Of a stretch of DNA of 64,000 nt, positions 33,952 through 44,797 are shown piece after piece. Source of the DNA: Rheum nobile (lineage: Eukaryota; Streptophyta; Magnoliopsida; Caryophyllales; Polygonaceae); NCBI GenBank assembly GCA_027886185.1, contig WOAB01000606.1, positions 310,001-374,000 on the forward strand, given 5' to 3'. Under the pieces are notes generated by a model, which ran no database searches, was not told where the DNA came from, and was given only the letters and a program-made list of their open reading frames with translations. Every line of letters starts with the position of its first letter. Position 1 is the stretch's first letter. The position numbers and the translations under genes were made by a program.

Positions 33952-34824
33952 TTTTCCAAGCTAAGTTTGTTCTTCTCTCTTTTGTGATTCTTGAAATTTT
34001 ACCGCTTGCAAACCCTAGATTTTTTTTTTCTAGCCACCACCCATTACCGTTCGCCACCACTACCGTCCGCCACCACCACTACCGTCCGCCGCCGCCTATC
34101 TCACCTTTACGACTAACCCTAATTCCCTTAGGTTTTGATTACTTGTTCCCCAATCCTACCATCTACCCTCTAGCAATTTTTGTTTCCTTTGATTACATAT
34201 TTGATTTCCTTGTTCTTGTTGATCAAGTCTTGCTTCCCTTTGGATTAATTGCTAGATTAGTTGTTAGATTTTATTCCCTCCTAGTTGCTTGTCTCTTCTT
34301 GCTTTTCCTGCACTTGCTTGTGTGGTTCTTTCTTGCTTGATTCGCCATCATATCAACACAAAACAAAAACAAGGTGTGACCGTATAAACAAAACAAACAT
34401 ACTATTCTCACCTTCCATCAAACAAAAACAGAAAGGTTTGGGAAGACGGAAGCATCAAAAACAAAAAATACAAAGAGTAGGCAGAGAACGCACCATACGG
34501 TCATACTCCATCTTCTCTTCTTTCATGTCTCTATGCAACTCTTATTGAAAAGGACAACGAAAAATTTTCAACTCTCTTGTGATTAATTCTGAGACACTTG
34601 ATTTGATTTGCTTGCACTTGGAAATTTGTGTGTTGTTTGGGATTTGAATTGCTAATTCTTGCTTTCTTGCCTTCCGTTCAAGCCTCTCCCTCCTCACGAG
34701 CAACCCAAATTAGTACGCCCCGCGGAAAATTTCTTGGGTCACTTTTGAGACAAGGACTTGGCTTGGACTTGTTCTTTTGCTTGGTGCAACTTACTTCTCG
34801 TGTTGCATGCTTCGTATAGGTACT
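33952..34824 (+). other. TRG-2 copy 1 leader
   Basis: This is an untranslated leader of about 870 bases with CCACCAC/CCGCCGCC tracts near 34030-34110. Short open frames rich in leucine and phenylalanine have no motif. The equivalent of copy 2 is 38196-39086. Confidence 0.7.
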
Positions 34825-37585
34825 ATGGATGTCCCTACCTCGAGCGTCTCTCCTTCTACGGGCAACCACAGCCCCGGACACATGGACTCCGCCTATGAAT
34901 AGCTTGATCACCTTCATGCAGCGAATGACTCCCTTCATGCTGAGAATGACACCTTGCACGCTTCAAATGCTGAACAAGCCCGGCAAATCGTCACGAAAGA
35001 TGCTGAGCTTGCTCGCCTTCGTCGGGCCGTGAGTAACATGACGTTGCCCACAGTTGACCCCTTGCTGAACCCTCCGGCCTCCACAAGCCAACCACTGGAC
35101 CGCAAGGGTAAGGGCGTCTTGTCTACTCCACAGGATCGCCTTCGCTCTCAAATTAAAGGCTACCCTACTAAGCGTGGCGATTCCCGTGTCCGGTACAATC
35201 CCACCTTTGCTCCGAGAGTTGAGGATTACACTTCAGATCACTCTCGTCGAAGTGTTTGCGCCTCCAAGGATCCCCTACCTTATGTCAACACTAAGGACCG
35301 TCGGGCCCGAGGCCGAGAACATACGCGGTCTGACGATTCCGAGTCCGAGCTTGATGACGACGTTAACCGTACCTCGGACCACTCCCGAGACAGATTTGAT
35401 GACGAGGATGCGTATGAGATGGAACACCTCGAGGAGTTGTGCCCCACGCATCGTGGCTACCGCCGACACTCGTGGGAACGACGTTCCCCGAGCCCCGGGC
35501 GCCATGGACCACGTCGCCCTGACATTAAGGTAAAACTCCCAAACTTTTTTGGTGAATTTGATCCCCTTAAGTTTCTTGATTGGCAGCAGTCCATGGAGTA
35601 TGTGTTGAATCATTACCAATACCCGGAAGAAGAACGGGTTGCTACCACCGCTTTACACTTCGACGGCGCCGCCAAGGCTTGGTGGCATCGTTTCAGCGCT
35701 GACCGTGCGTATCACCGCGAGCGTCCAGTCACTTCATGGCGCCATCTTATACGGATCATGAGGAAAAAAGTATGTCCCCGAGGACTTTACTTCTGAAATG
35801 CGCCTCTAGATACAAATAGCGGCCTAAGGTAACCGTTCTCCCCTTGACTTTTATGCTGAGCTTGAAGAGTTGTCCCATAAGGCAGGTATCCATCACATTG
35901 ACGAGGAGTTTCAGAGTATGTTCCTTCGTGGCCTGCATGAGCCTATTCGCAACCAACTTCGGGTGCTCAACATACGGGACCTCCAAAAGTGCGCACATAC
36001 GGCACAAGAAATATGGTCGCAAGCACAAGCGGCTAAGAGAGTGTCTTGGTCTCACTCTAACACAAGGTATGGCTCTAACCCTATGTCAAGTTCCCATTCC
36101 ACTAATGTGCATTCCTCTTCGCAGTCCGCTCCCGCGACTACTACGTCTGCGCCGACCACTCGACCGCACATTACCCCGACACGCGTCAACGAGCCACCGC
36201 AGCGGCGAGTGCCTCCTTCCGATGACAGGGCACAGGACAAGATCTGTTTTAAGTGCCAAGGACATGGCCACATACAGCGGGACTGCCCCAACAACAAACG
36301 TGTCCTCTTCTTGCACCTCTCCAGATACGAGTCGTTTGATGAGGACACACCCGACGCTGGGCCAGTCTTTGACACATACGCACATGAGGAGGAGGAAGAG
36401 GACGTGGAAGGATACATATGCAGCCATAAGGACGAGCCAGGCACCGTGCCTCTTAGCTTGGTTACACGACGAGTTCTTACCACCAAAGAAGGTACCTTAC
36501 TTGACCAACGTGAGAATTTATTTCATACTAAGTGTGCGGTCCAGGGTACTTCTTTGAGTGTTATTATAGATGGTGGGAGTTGTTGCAATATCATCAATGA
36601 CAAGGTGATCAAGCACTTCAAGCTCAATACGACTCCGCACCCCCAACCATATAGTCTACACTGGATTTCCGAGGGTGATGACTCCAATGTTGTGAAGCAA
36701 CAATGCACCATACATTTCAGCATTGGTCATTACGCGGATTCGGTGCTTTGTGACATCGTGCCCATGGATGCCACTCACCTTATCTTAGGGCGACCTTGGC
36801 AATTTGACAAGAGATCTCTTCATGATGGTTCCCTCAATAACTATGTCTTCATTCACAATGGAAGGAAGGTCACCTTGCTTCCTATGAGCCCTAAATGGAT
36901 TTTGCAAGATCAAGTTGAGAGGAACCGCATCAAGGCACTTGAACAAGCCAAGGGGCATCCATTGCAAGCAGCTGAACGTGCGAAGCCACAAAAGACAGCA
37001 ACAAAACATCCCTCAACACCAGCTTTGCCCGAAATTCAAGGATCGTGTGAAGACCGTCTTCTATTGGCTAAGTCTCAGGCTGTCTCCCCCATCATTCAGG
37101 GACGTCGTCTTTGCTTTTTACTTACTACGTTAGCGTGTTCTCTAAATGTTACAGATCTTGTTGTTTTACCCACTACTGCGCCTTCTCTTTTGTAGGACCC
37201 TGGGGATGTCATTCCGGATGAGCTGCCCGTGGGTTGGCCACCTACAACCACTGACTATGGTGTGCGTCCTGTTTTCAACGTCGCCGCTCTTTCTCCTCCA
37301 ACGTCTCATGCTTCTGACGACAAGGACGAAGCGGGGACGCTTCGCCGCCAAGAAGGGGAGATTGATAGATCCATGACCCCCTTGATGACGGCGAAGGATG
37401 AAGAGGACGCGATGAAGGTGCGCTCGGATGGTTCGATGACAAGAGCCCACGCCAGAGCAATGGAACGAGACACACAATCCTTAGTCTCGCGGGCGTACGC
37501 AAGTGACGCGACTTCATCTAGTCCTAAATGGGTTCTCCTCGTGACCTATGAAGGCTTAGGCGAAGTTTCGTCCAATCCAACCTGA
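34825..37585 (+). pseudogene. TRG-2 copy 1 gag-protease-integrase tail, broken
   Basis: The start is ATG 34825 (MDVPTSSVSPS). A TAG at 34900-34902 replaces the CAG of copy 2. An extra A in the run near 35765 shifts the frame, and two stops follow near 35808 and 35826. From 35870 the frame is open to 37195: the gag end, the intact knuckle CFKCQGHGHIQRDC (about 36245), an acidic linker, the protease VIIDGGSCCNII (about 36560) and HLILGRPW (about 36778). A TAG at 37193-37195 precedes the integrase-tail stub DPGDVIPDELP, which crosses the polypurine tract and ends inside LTR 2. It is more damaged than copy 2 but keeps the first zinc-knuckle cysteine that copy 2 has lost. Confidence 0.9.
37350..37362 (+). 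promoter_or_regulatory. TRG-2 copy 1 polypurine tract
   Basis: AAGAAGGGGAGAT directly precedes LTR 2 and is part of the coding frame (R-Q-E-G-E-I). Confidence 0.85.
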
Positions 37586-38180
37586 CCAAAAGACGAAGAC
37601 GCCGAGCTCGCGGAAGATGCTGAGGGGCGGCGACCGCCGCGGGGCTTACGGCGCCCGCCGTTTGGGCGGCGACCGCTACAGGGCTTCCGACGCCCGCCGT
37701 TTTTGGCTCCGCAAGAAAGTTGCTTATGGCAAATGGCGGCGACCGCCGTTTAATTACGGCGACCGCCGCCTTTCCCGAGTTCGGTCCGCGTCAGCGGTTT
37801 CAATCTTCGTCGTTTTAATGAACCATTTTATTGTTATTCTTTTATGTTATTTCTTTTAGCCTATTTAAGACTTCAAACCCTAGTTTGTATCTTTTACGTT
37901 GAATTTGAGTACACTCCTTCCCTTGAGTTCTAACGTCAACTCTTTGATCCCACGGATTGTCTATCCCGTAGCTCGTCGCTTCGAGCAATTCATACATCAT
38001 CTCTTCGGTGTTTCAAGATCATCTCTTTGATCTCTACGTCATCTCTTTGACGCGTTTGAAAGCTATCTCTTTAGCCCTAGGAAAGCCATCACTTTGGCTA
38101 CGGAAGAGGAGAATCGAATTCAAGCTTGAGGAATTAAAGATCCTGCGTTGCAGACAACACTTCAGGGGTTGTTCGCATCA
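37363..38180 (+). repeat. TRG-2 LTR 2 (shared middle LTR)
   Basis: It serves as the 3' LTR of copy 1 and the 5' LTR of copy 2. It has the 20-bp duplication near 37738-37777 shared with LTR 3. It lacks the 13 bases AGTAAAGTTGAGT (expected near 37907) that LTRs 1 and 3 have. TATTTAA lies at 37862-37868. Confidence 0.93.
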
Positions 38181-38182
38181 AC

Positions 38183-38195
38183 TGGAATCAGAGCC
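38183..38195 (+). promoter_or_regulatory. TRG-2 copy 2 primer binding site
   Basis: TGGAATCAGAGCC follows LTR 2 and differs by one base from the plant tRNA-iMet site. Confidence 0.85.
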
Positions 38196-39086
38196 TTTTC
38201 CAAGCTAAGTTTGTTCTTCTCTCTTTTGTGATTCTTGAAATTTTACCGCTTGCAAACCCTAGAATTTTTTTTTTCTAGCCATCACCCATTACCGTTCACC
38301 ACCACCACCGATCGCCACCACCACCGTCCGCCATCACCACCACCGTCCGCCGCCGCCTATCTCACCTTCACGACTAACCCTAATTCCCTTAGGTTTTGAT
38401 TACTTGTTCCCCAATCCTACCATCTACCCTCTAGCAATTTTTGTTTCCTTTGATTTCATATTTGATTTCCTTGTTATTTTTGATCAAGTCTTGCTTCCCT
38501 TTGGATTAATTGCTAGATTAGTTGTTAGATTTTATTCCCTCCTAGTTGCTTGTCTCTTCTTGCTTTTCCTGCACTTGCTTGTGTGGTTCTTTCTTGCTTG
38601 ATTCGCCATCATATCAGCACAAAACAAAAACAAGGTGTGACCGTATAAACAAAACAAACATACTATTCTCACCTTCCATCAAACAAAAACAGAAAGGTTT
38701 GGGAAGACGGAAGCCTCAAAAACAAAAAAATACAAAGAGTAGGCAGAGAACGCACCATACAGTCATACTCCATCTTCTCTTCTTTCATGTCTCTATGCAA
38801 CTCTTATTGAAAAGGACAACGAAAAATTTTCAACTCTCTTGTGATTAATTCTGAGACACTTGATTTGATTTGCTTGCACTTGGAAATTTGTGTGTTGTTT
38901 GGGATTTGAATTGCTAGTTCTTGCTTTCTTGCCTTCCGTTCAAGCCTCTCCCTCCTCACGAGCAACCCAAATTAGTACGCCCCGCAGAAAATTTCTTGGG
39001 TCACTTTTGAGACAAGGACTTGGCTTGGACTTGTTCTTTTGCTTGGTGCAACTTACTTCTCGTGTTGCATGCTTCGTATAGGTACT
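38196..39086 (+). other. TRG-2 copy 2 leader
   Basis: This untranslated leader is homologous to 33952-34824, with a slightly expanded CCACCACCA tract near 38295-38350. There is no gene. Confidence 0.7.
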
Positions 39087-41843
39087 ATGGATGTCCCTAC
39101 CTCGAGCGTCTCTCCTTCTATGGGAAACCGCAGACCCGGACACATGGACTCCGCCTATGAACAGCTTGATCACCTTCATGCAGCGAATGCCTCCCTTCAT
39201 GCTGAGAATGACACCTTGCACGCTTCGAATGCTGAACAAGCCTGGCAAATCGTCGCGAAATATGCTGAGCTTGCTCGCCTTCGTCGGGCCGTGAGTAACA
39301 TGACATTGCCCACAGTTGACCCCTTGCTGAACCCTCCGGCCTCCACAAGCCAACCACTGGACCGCAAGGGTAAGGGCGTCTTGTCTACTCCACAGGATCG
39401 CCTTCGCTCTCAAATTGAAGACTACCCTACTAAGCGTGGCGATTCCCGCATCCGGTACAATCCCACCTTTGCTCCGAGAGTTGAGGATTACACTTCAGAT
39501 CGCTCCCATCGAAGTGTTCGCGCCTCCAAGGATCCCCTACCTTATGTCAACACCAAGGACTGTCGGGCCCGAGGCCGAGAACATACGCGGTCTGACGATT
39601 CCGAGTCCGAGCTTGATGACGACGTTAACCGTACCTCGGACCACTCCCGAGACAAATTTGATGACGAGGATGCGTATGAGATGGAACGCCTCGAGGAGTT
39701 GCGCCCCACGCATCGCGGCTACCGCCGACACTTACGGGAACGGCGTCGCCCGAGCCCCGGGCGCCATGGACCACGTCGCCCCGAAATTAAGGTAAAACTC
39801 CCAAACTTTTTTGGTGAATTTGATCCCCTTAAGTATCTTGATTGGCAGCAGTCCATGGAGTATGTTTTGAATCATTACCAATACCCGGAAGAAGAACGGG
39901 TTGCTACCGTCGCTTTACACTTCGACGGCGGCGCCAAGGCTTGGTGGCATCGTTTCAGCGATGACCGTGCGTATCACCGCGAGCGTCCAGTCACTTCATG
40001 GAGCCATCTTATGCGGATCATGAGGAAAAAGTATGTCCCCGAGGACTTTACTTCCGAAATGCGCCTCCAGATACAACTAGCGGCCCAAGGTAACCGTTCT
40101 CCCCTTGACTTTTATGCTGAGCTTGAAGAGTTGTCCCATAAGGCATGTATCCATCACACTGACGAGGAGTTTCGGAGTATGTTCCTTCGTGGCCTTCATG
40201 AGCCTATTCGCAACCAACTTCGGGTTCTCAACATACGGGACCTCCAAAAGTGCGCACATACGGCACAAGAAATATGGTCGCAAGCTCAAGCGGCTAAGAG
40301 AGTGTCTTGGTCTCACTCTAACACAAGGTATGGCTCTAACCCTATGTCAAGTTCCCCTTCCACTAATGTGCATTCCTCTTCGCAGTCCGCTCCCGCGACT
40401 ACTACGCCTGCGCCGACTACTCGACCGCACATTACCCCGGCACGCGTCAACGAGCCACCGCAGCGGCGAGCGCCTCCTTTCGATGACAGGGCACGGGACA
40501 AGATCTATTTTAAGTGTCAAGGACATGGCCACATACAGCGGGACTGCCCCAACAACAAACGTGTCCTCTTCTCGCACCTCTCCGAATACGAGTCCTTTGA
40601 TGAGGACACACCCGATGCTGGGCTTGTCTTTGACACGTACGCATAGAAGGAGGAGGAGGACGTGGATGGATACATATGCAGCCATAAGGACAAGCCAGGC
40701 ACCGTGCCTCTTAGCTTGGTTACACGACGAGTTCTTACCACCAAAGAAGGTACCTTACTTGACCAACGTGAGAATTTATTTCATACTAAGTGTGCGGTCC
40801 ATGGTGCTTCTTTTAGTGTTATTATAGATGGTGGGAGTTGTTGCAATATCATCAATGACAAGGTGATCAAGCACTTCAAGCTCAATACGACTCCGCACCC
40901 CCAGCCATATAGTCTACACTGGATTTTCGAGGGTGATGACTCCAATGTTGTGAAGCAACAATGCACCATACATTTCAGCATTGGTCATTACGCGGATTCG
41001 ATGCTTTGTGACGTCGTGCCCATGGATGCCACTCACCTTATCTTAGGGCGACCTTGGCAATTTGACAAGAGAGCTCTTCATGATGGTTCCCTCAATAACT
41101 ACGTCTTCATTCACAATGGAAGGAAGGTCACCTTGCTTCCAATGAGCCCTAAGGAGATTTTGCAAGATCAAGTTGAGAGGAACCGCGTCAAGGCACTTGA
41201 ACAAGACAAGGGGCATCCATTGCAAGCAGCTGAACGTGCGAAGCCACAAAAGACAGCAACAAAACATCCCTCTACACCAGCTTTGCCCGACAGTCAAGGA
41301 TCTTGTGAAGACCGGCTTCTATTGGCTAAGTCTCAGGCTGTCTCCCCCATCATTCAGGGACGTCGTCCTTGCTTTTTACTTACTACGTTAGCGTGTTCTC
41401 TAAATGTTACAGAGCTTGTTGTTTTACCCACTACTGCGCCTTCTCTTTTACAGGACCCTGGGGATGTCATTCCGGATGAGCTGCCCGTGGGTTGGCCACC
41501 TACAACCACTGACTATGGTGTGCGTCCTGTTTTCAACGTCACCGCTCTTTCTCCTCCAACGTCTCATGCTTCTGACGACAAGGACGAAGCAGGGACGCTT
41601 CGCCGCCAAGAAGGGGAGATTGATAGCTCCATGACCCCCTTGATGACGGCGAAGGACGAAGAGGACGCGATGAAGGTGCGCTCGGATGGTCCGATGACAA
41701 GAGCCTGTGCCAGAGCAATGGAACGAGCCACACAATCCTTAGTCTCGCGGGCGTACGCAAGTGACACGACTTCATCTAGTCCTAAATGGATTCTCCTCGT
41801 GACCTATGAAGGCTTAGGCAAAGTTTCGTCCAATCCAACCTGA
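39087..41843 (+). pseudogene. TRG-2 copy 2 gag-protease-integrase tail (one in-frame stop)
   Basis: From ATG 39087 one frame of 919 codons is interrupted only by a TAG at 40644-40646, where copy 1 has a histidine codon followed by glutamates. Order: a coiled N-terminal part rich in HAANASLHAENDTLHA, a charged middle, the capsid core (VKLPNFFGEFDP, AKAWWHRFSDD, KKYVPEDFTSEMRLQ), the knuckle at about 40503 reading YFKCQGHGHIQRDC with the first cysteine changed to tyrosine, the protease VIIDGGSCCNII (about 40823) and HLILGRPWQFD. After about 120 residues of linker comes the integrase C-terminal stub with YGVRPVFNVTALSPP, then a tail inside LTR 3 (MTPLMTAKDEEDAM, GPMTRACARAM). No RT or integrase core is present. 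It could make a capsid protein but cannot replicate alone. Confidence 0.92.
41608..41620 (+). promoter_or_regulatory. TRG-2 copy 2 polypurine tract
   Basis: AAGAAGGGGAGAT directly precedes LTR 3 and is within the coding frame. Confidence 0.85.
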
Positions 41844-42450
41844 CCAAAAGATGAAGACGCCGAGCTCACGGAAGATGCTGAGGGGCGGCGACCGCCGCGG
41901 GGCTACGGCGCCCGCCGTTTGGGCAGCGACCGCTGCAGGGCTTCCGGCGCCCGCCGTTTTTGGCTCCGCAAGAAAGTTGCTTACGGCAAATGGCGGCGAC
42001 CACCGTTTAATTACGGCGACCGCCGCCTTTCCCTAGTTCGGTCCACGTCAGCGGTTTCAATCTTCGTCGTTTTAATGAACCATTTTATTGTTATTCTTTT
42101 ATGTTATTTCTTTTAGCCTATTTAAGATTTCAAACCCTAGTTTGTATCTTTTACGTTGAATTTGAGTAGTAAAGTTGAGTACGCTCCTTCCCTTGAGTTC
42201 TAACGTTAACTCTTTGATCCCACGGATCGTCTATCCCGTAGCTCGTCGCTTCGAGCAATTCATACATCGTCTCTTCGGTGTTTCAAGATCATCTCTTTGA
42301 TCTCTCCGTCATCTCTTTGACGCGTTTGAAGGCTATCTCTTTAGCCCTAGGAAAGCCATCACTTTGGCTACGGAAGAGGAGAATCGAATTCAAGCTTGAG
42401 GAATTAAAGATCCTGCGTTGCAGACAACACTTCAGGGGTTGTTCGCATCA
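41621..42450 (+). repeat. TRG-2 LTR 3
   Basis: The LTR starts TGATAGCTCC and ends TTCGCATCA next to LINE-4 ORF1 sequence. It has both the 20-bp duplication and the 13-bp segment. TATTTAA lies at 42119-42125. The pol-tail frame ends at 41843. Confidence 0.93.
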
Positions 42451-42886
42451 ACGACGACTATTGTCGAATAATCAGATAGTGCCCAAAAATCATCCAAGGG
42501 CCACCGGTGAGAGCCTTCATGTAATCGCCTTCTGTTTCAAAGCGCACAATATAGTATCCATTAGGCATATCCGCCACCATCATCTTTCCAACGGGCCTCC
42601 AGAGCTCCCTGAGCTTTCGATCCATGATGGCCAGCGGAACAAAACCTTCCAACAGTTTGATGACTAAAGAGGATTGCCAGGCAGTCACAAGAGCATCGAT
42701 GACTTCTGGGGCAATAACCACAACCGGGTCCCCATTACCACCCTCCGGGAAGCTAACCTGAATTTTACCATCCAGGAATTCATCAACAAGAGCAGGACGA
42801 GAATGGCCGTAATTACCAGTAACTGTATCTTTCCAAGACTTACAAGGGTCAGGGGGTTTATCTGGAGGGCGAGAAGAGGAATCCAT
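42451..42886 (-). pseudogene. LINE-4 ORF1, 5' part (DUF4283)
   Basis: The start is ATG 42886 (MDSSSRPPDKPPDP). The DUF4283 core is visible: LVTAWQSSLVIKLLEGFVPL, KLRELWRPVGKM, YYIVRFETEGDYMKAL and GGPWMIFGHYLIIRQ. A TAG then replaces an expected tryptophan codon a few codons before the TRG-2 junction. It continues at 33126 on the other side of TRG-2. Confidence 0.88.
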
Positions 42887-42938
42887 GGAATTCTCAAGGC
42901 GCACAAGTATATATAGTATTACGATTTATCCTGTCATA
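42451..42938 (-). mobile_element. LINE-4, 5' piece
   Basis: This is the 5' part of LINE-4, comprising the start of ORF1 and at most about 50 bases upstream. The border with the copia 3' region near 42938 is abrupt, so either the LINE is 5'-truncated or DNA between the two elements was deleted. Confidence 0.7.
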
Positions 42939-43132
42939 CCCCACTTTTATTTCAAAGCTATAGAATCATTAAAAGCCAAGCTTAACCTCACCTTATACAG
43001 GTAACACTATTCATCATCCTAGGAACTGGGAGGAGAACTGAGTCTTCCAGTGCTCTTCTGGATTCAGCTTGATTTAGTTTTCCCTTTGAACCTACATCTT
43101 GGGAACTCCAGTCACGTAGGTGGGGTTTACCA

Positions 43133-44797
43133 TCAAGCATCCTCTTTTGTCATAGGCTTTAAACCCATTCCTCTTGATGATTTGACAACTTGATCTTGTG
43201 ACATGCCCTTAGTAAATGGATCCGCTAGGTTGTCAACTGATTTGATATAATCTATTGAGATTACACCATTTGAGAGTAGTTGTCTAATGGTTTTGTGTTG
43301 TCTTCTTATATGACGTGACTTACCATTATACAGACAACTCAGTGCCCGTGCTATAGCCAATTGATTGTCACAGTGTACACATAATGCTGGCACTAGTTTG
43401 TCCCACATCGGGATATCTTCCAAAAAGTTTTGAAGAAATTCAGCTTATTCTGTTGTTTTGTCTAGAGCAATGAATTCAGATTCCACGATGGATCTGGCCA
43501 ATAATGTTTGTTTGGAAGATTTCCATGATACTACTGCACCACCAAGTGTAAATACATATCCACTAGTGGACTCTGAGTTTCTGGAATATGATATCTAGTT
43601 GGCATCACTGTAGCCTTCCAAAACTGCTGGGTATTTTCCATAGTGCAGCCCATAACTTTGAGTATATCGCAAGTAGTTCAATACTCTAGTTATCCCTTTC
43701 CAATGACTGTGTCCTGGATTGCTGGTGTAGCGACTTAGTACATTTACTGAGTGCGCCAAGTCAGGTCTTGTGCAATTGGTCAAGTACATCAGACTTCCAA
43801 TCACACGTGCATACTCCAATTGTGACACTCCATCACCCGAGTTTTTAGTCAAGTAGAGATGAGGGTCCACGAGACTCTTTGCAGTCCCACTTGAGTAGTT
43901 CTTGAATCTCTCAAGTACTTTTTCAGCATAGTGAGCTTGGGACAAGATGATTCATTCAGAATGTCAGGTGATTTTGATCCCTAGTATTACATCTGCTTGT
44001 CCCAAGTCTTTCATGTCAAACTTCCCACTAAGCATGTTCTTAGTTTGGTTGATCATGTCTTTATTGCTTCCAATAATAAGCATGTCATCTACATACAAAC
44101 ACAGCAAAATATATCCATTTGGAGTATTTTTTTATGTAGATGCATTTGTCACTTTCATTGATGCTGAATCCATTTGACATCATTACATTGTCAATTTTTT
44201 CATGCCACTGTTTTGGAGCTTGTTTGAGCCCATATAGGGACTTTACAAGTCTGCACACCTTGTGTTCCTGTCCAGAGACAACATAACCCTCAGGTTGTTT
44301 CATATATATTTCCTCTTCTAATTCTCCGTTTAGAAAAGCAGTTTTCACATCCATTTGATGGATTTCTAGGTTGCGTAGTGTTGCTATTGCTATTAGCATT
44401 CTGATTGAAGTTATTCTCGTGACCGGGGAATAAGTGTCAAAGAAATCCAAGCCCTCTTTTTGTCGGAATCCTTACACCACAAGCCTAGCCTTGTGCTTCT
44501 CTATTGAGTCATCTGTTTTCAATTTTCTTTTGAAAATCCATTTGCACCCAAGTGCTTTACACCCTTGTGGCAACTCGACTAACTCCCATGTATGGTTTTG
44601 CATAATGGAGTCTATTTCGCTTTTGACTGCTTTCTTCCATGAAGGTGCATCTGGTGTAGACATGGCTTCTTTGAATGTTCTAGGCTCATTTTCTAAAAGA
44701 AAGGCCGTTATGAACTCAAGCCCAAATGATTTCTCCTTTCGAGCTCTCTTGCTTCGTCTAGGTTCATCTTTTTCTCTTTTGTTTCATTTACAGAAGT
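43133..44797 (-). pseudogene. Copia pol part 2: RT and RNase H, broken
   Basis: In minus sense, after the Athila-like element: MSTPDAPSWKKAVKSEID, HTWELVELPQG, a TAA where a tryptophan-like codon is expected (about 44474), then TYSPVTRITSIR, QMDVKTAFLNGELEEEIYM, LVKSLYGLKQAPKQW and the catalytic YVDDMLI (about 44095) after a one-base shift. The connection YAEKVLERF and ARVIGSLMYLTNCTRPDL follow. RNase H has STSGYVFTLGGAVVSWKSSKQ (about 43555), a stop near 43445, then HCDNQLAIARA and NLADPFTKGMS (to 43190). All signature motifs of copia RT and RNase H are present, and a few point lesions disable them. Confidence 0.9.

Larger units (their letters stand above)
33127..42450 (+). mobile_element. 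TRG-2: tandem LTR-internal-LTR-internal-LTR array of a gag-protease retrotransposon
   Basis: Three LTRs of 810, 818 and 830 bp (TGAT to ATCA ends) alternate with two homologous internal regions of about 3.4 kb. Each internal region has a tRNA-iMet-type primer site, a leader, gag, a zinc knuckle, an aspartic protease, the integrase C-terminal stub and a polypurine tract. RT, RNase H and the integrase core are missing in both. The array lies in LINE-4 ORF1. The flanks ACGGA (33122-33126) and ACGAC (42451-42455) are similar but not identical, which may be a decayed TSD. Three complete LTRs sharing the middle one point to unequal recombination or a concatemeric insertion rather than two independent insertions. 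Confidence 0.92.
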
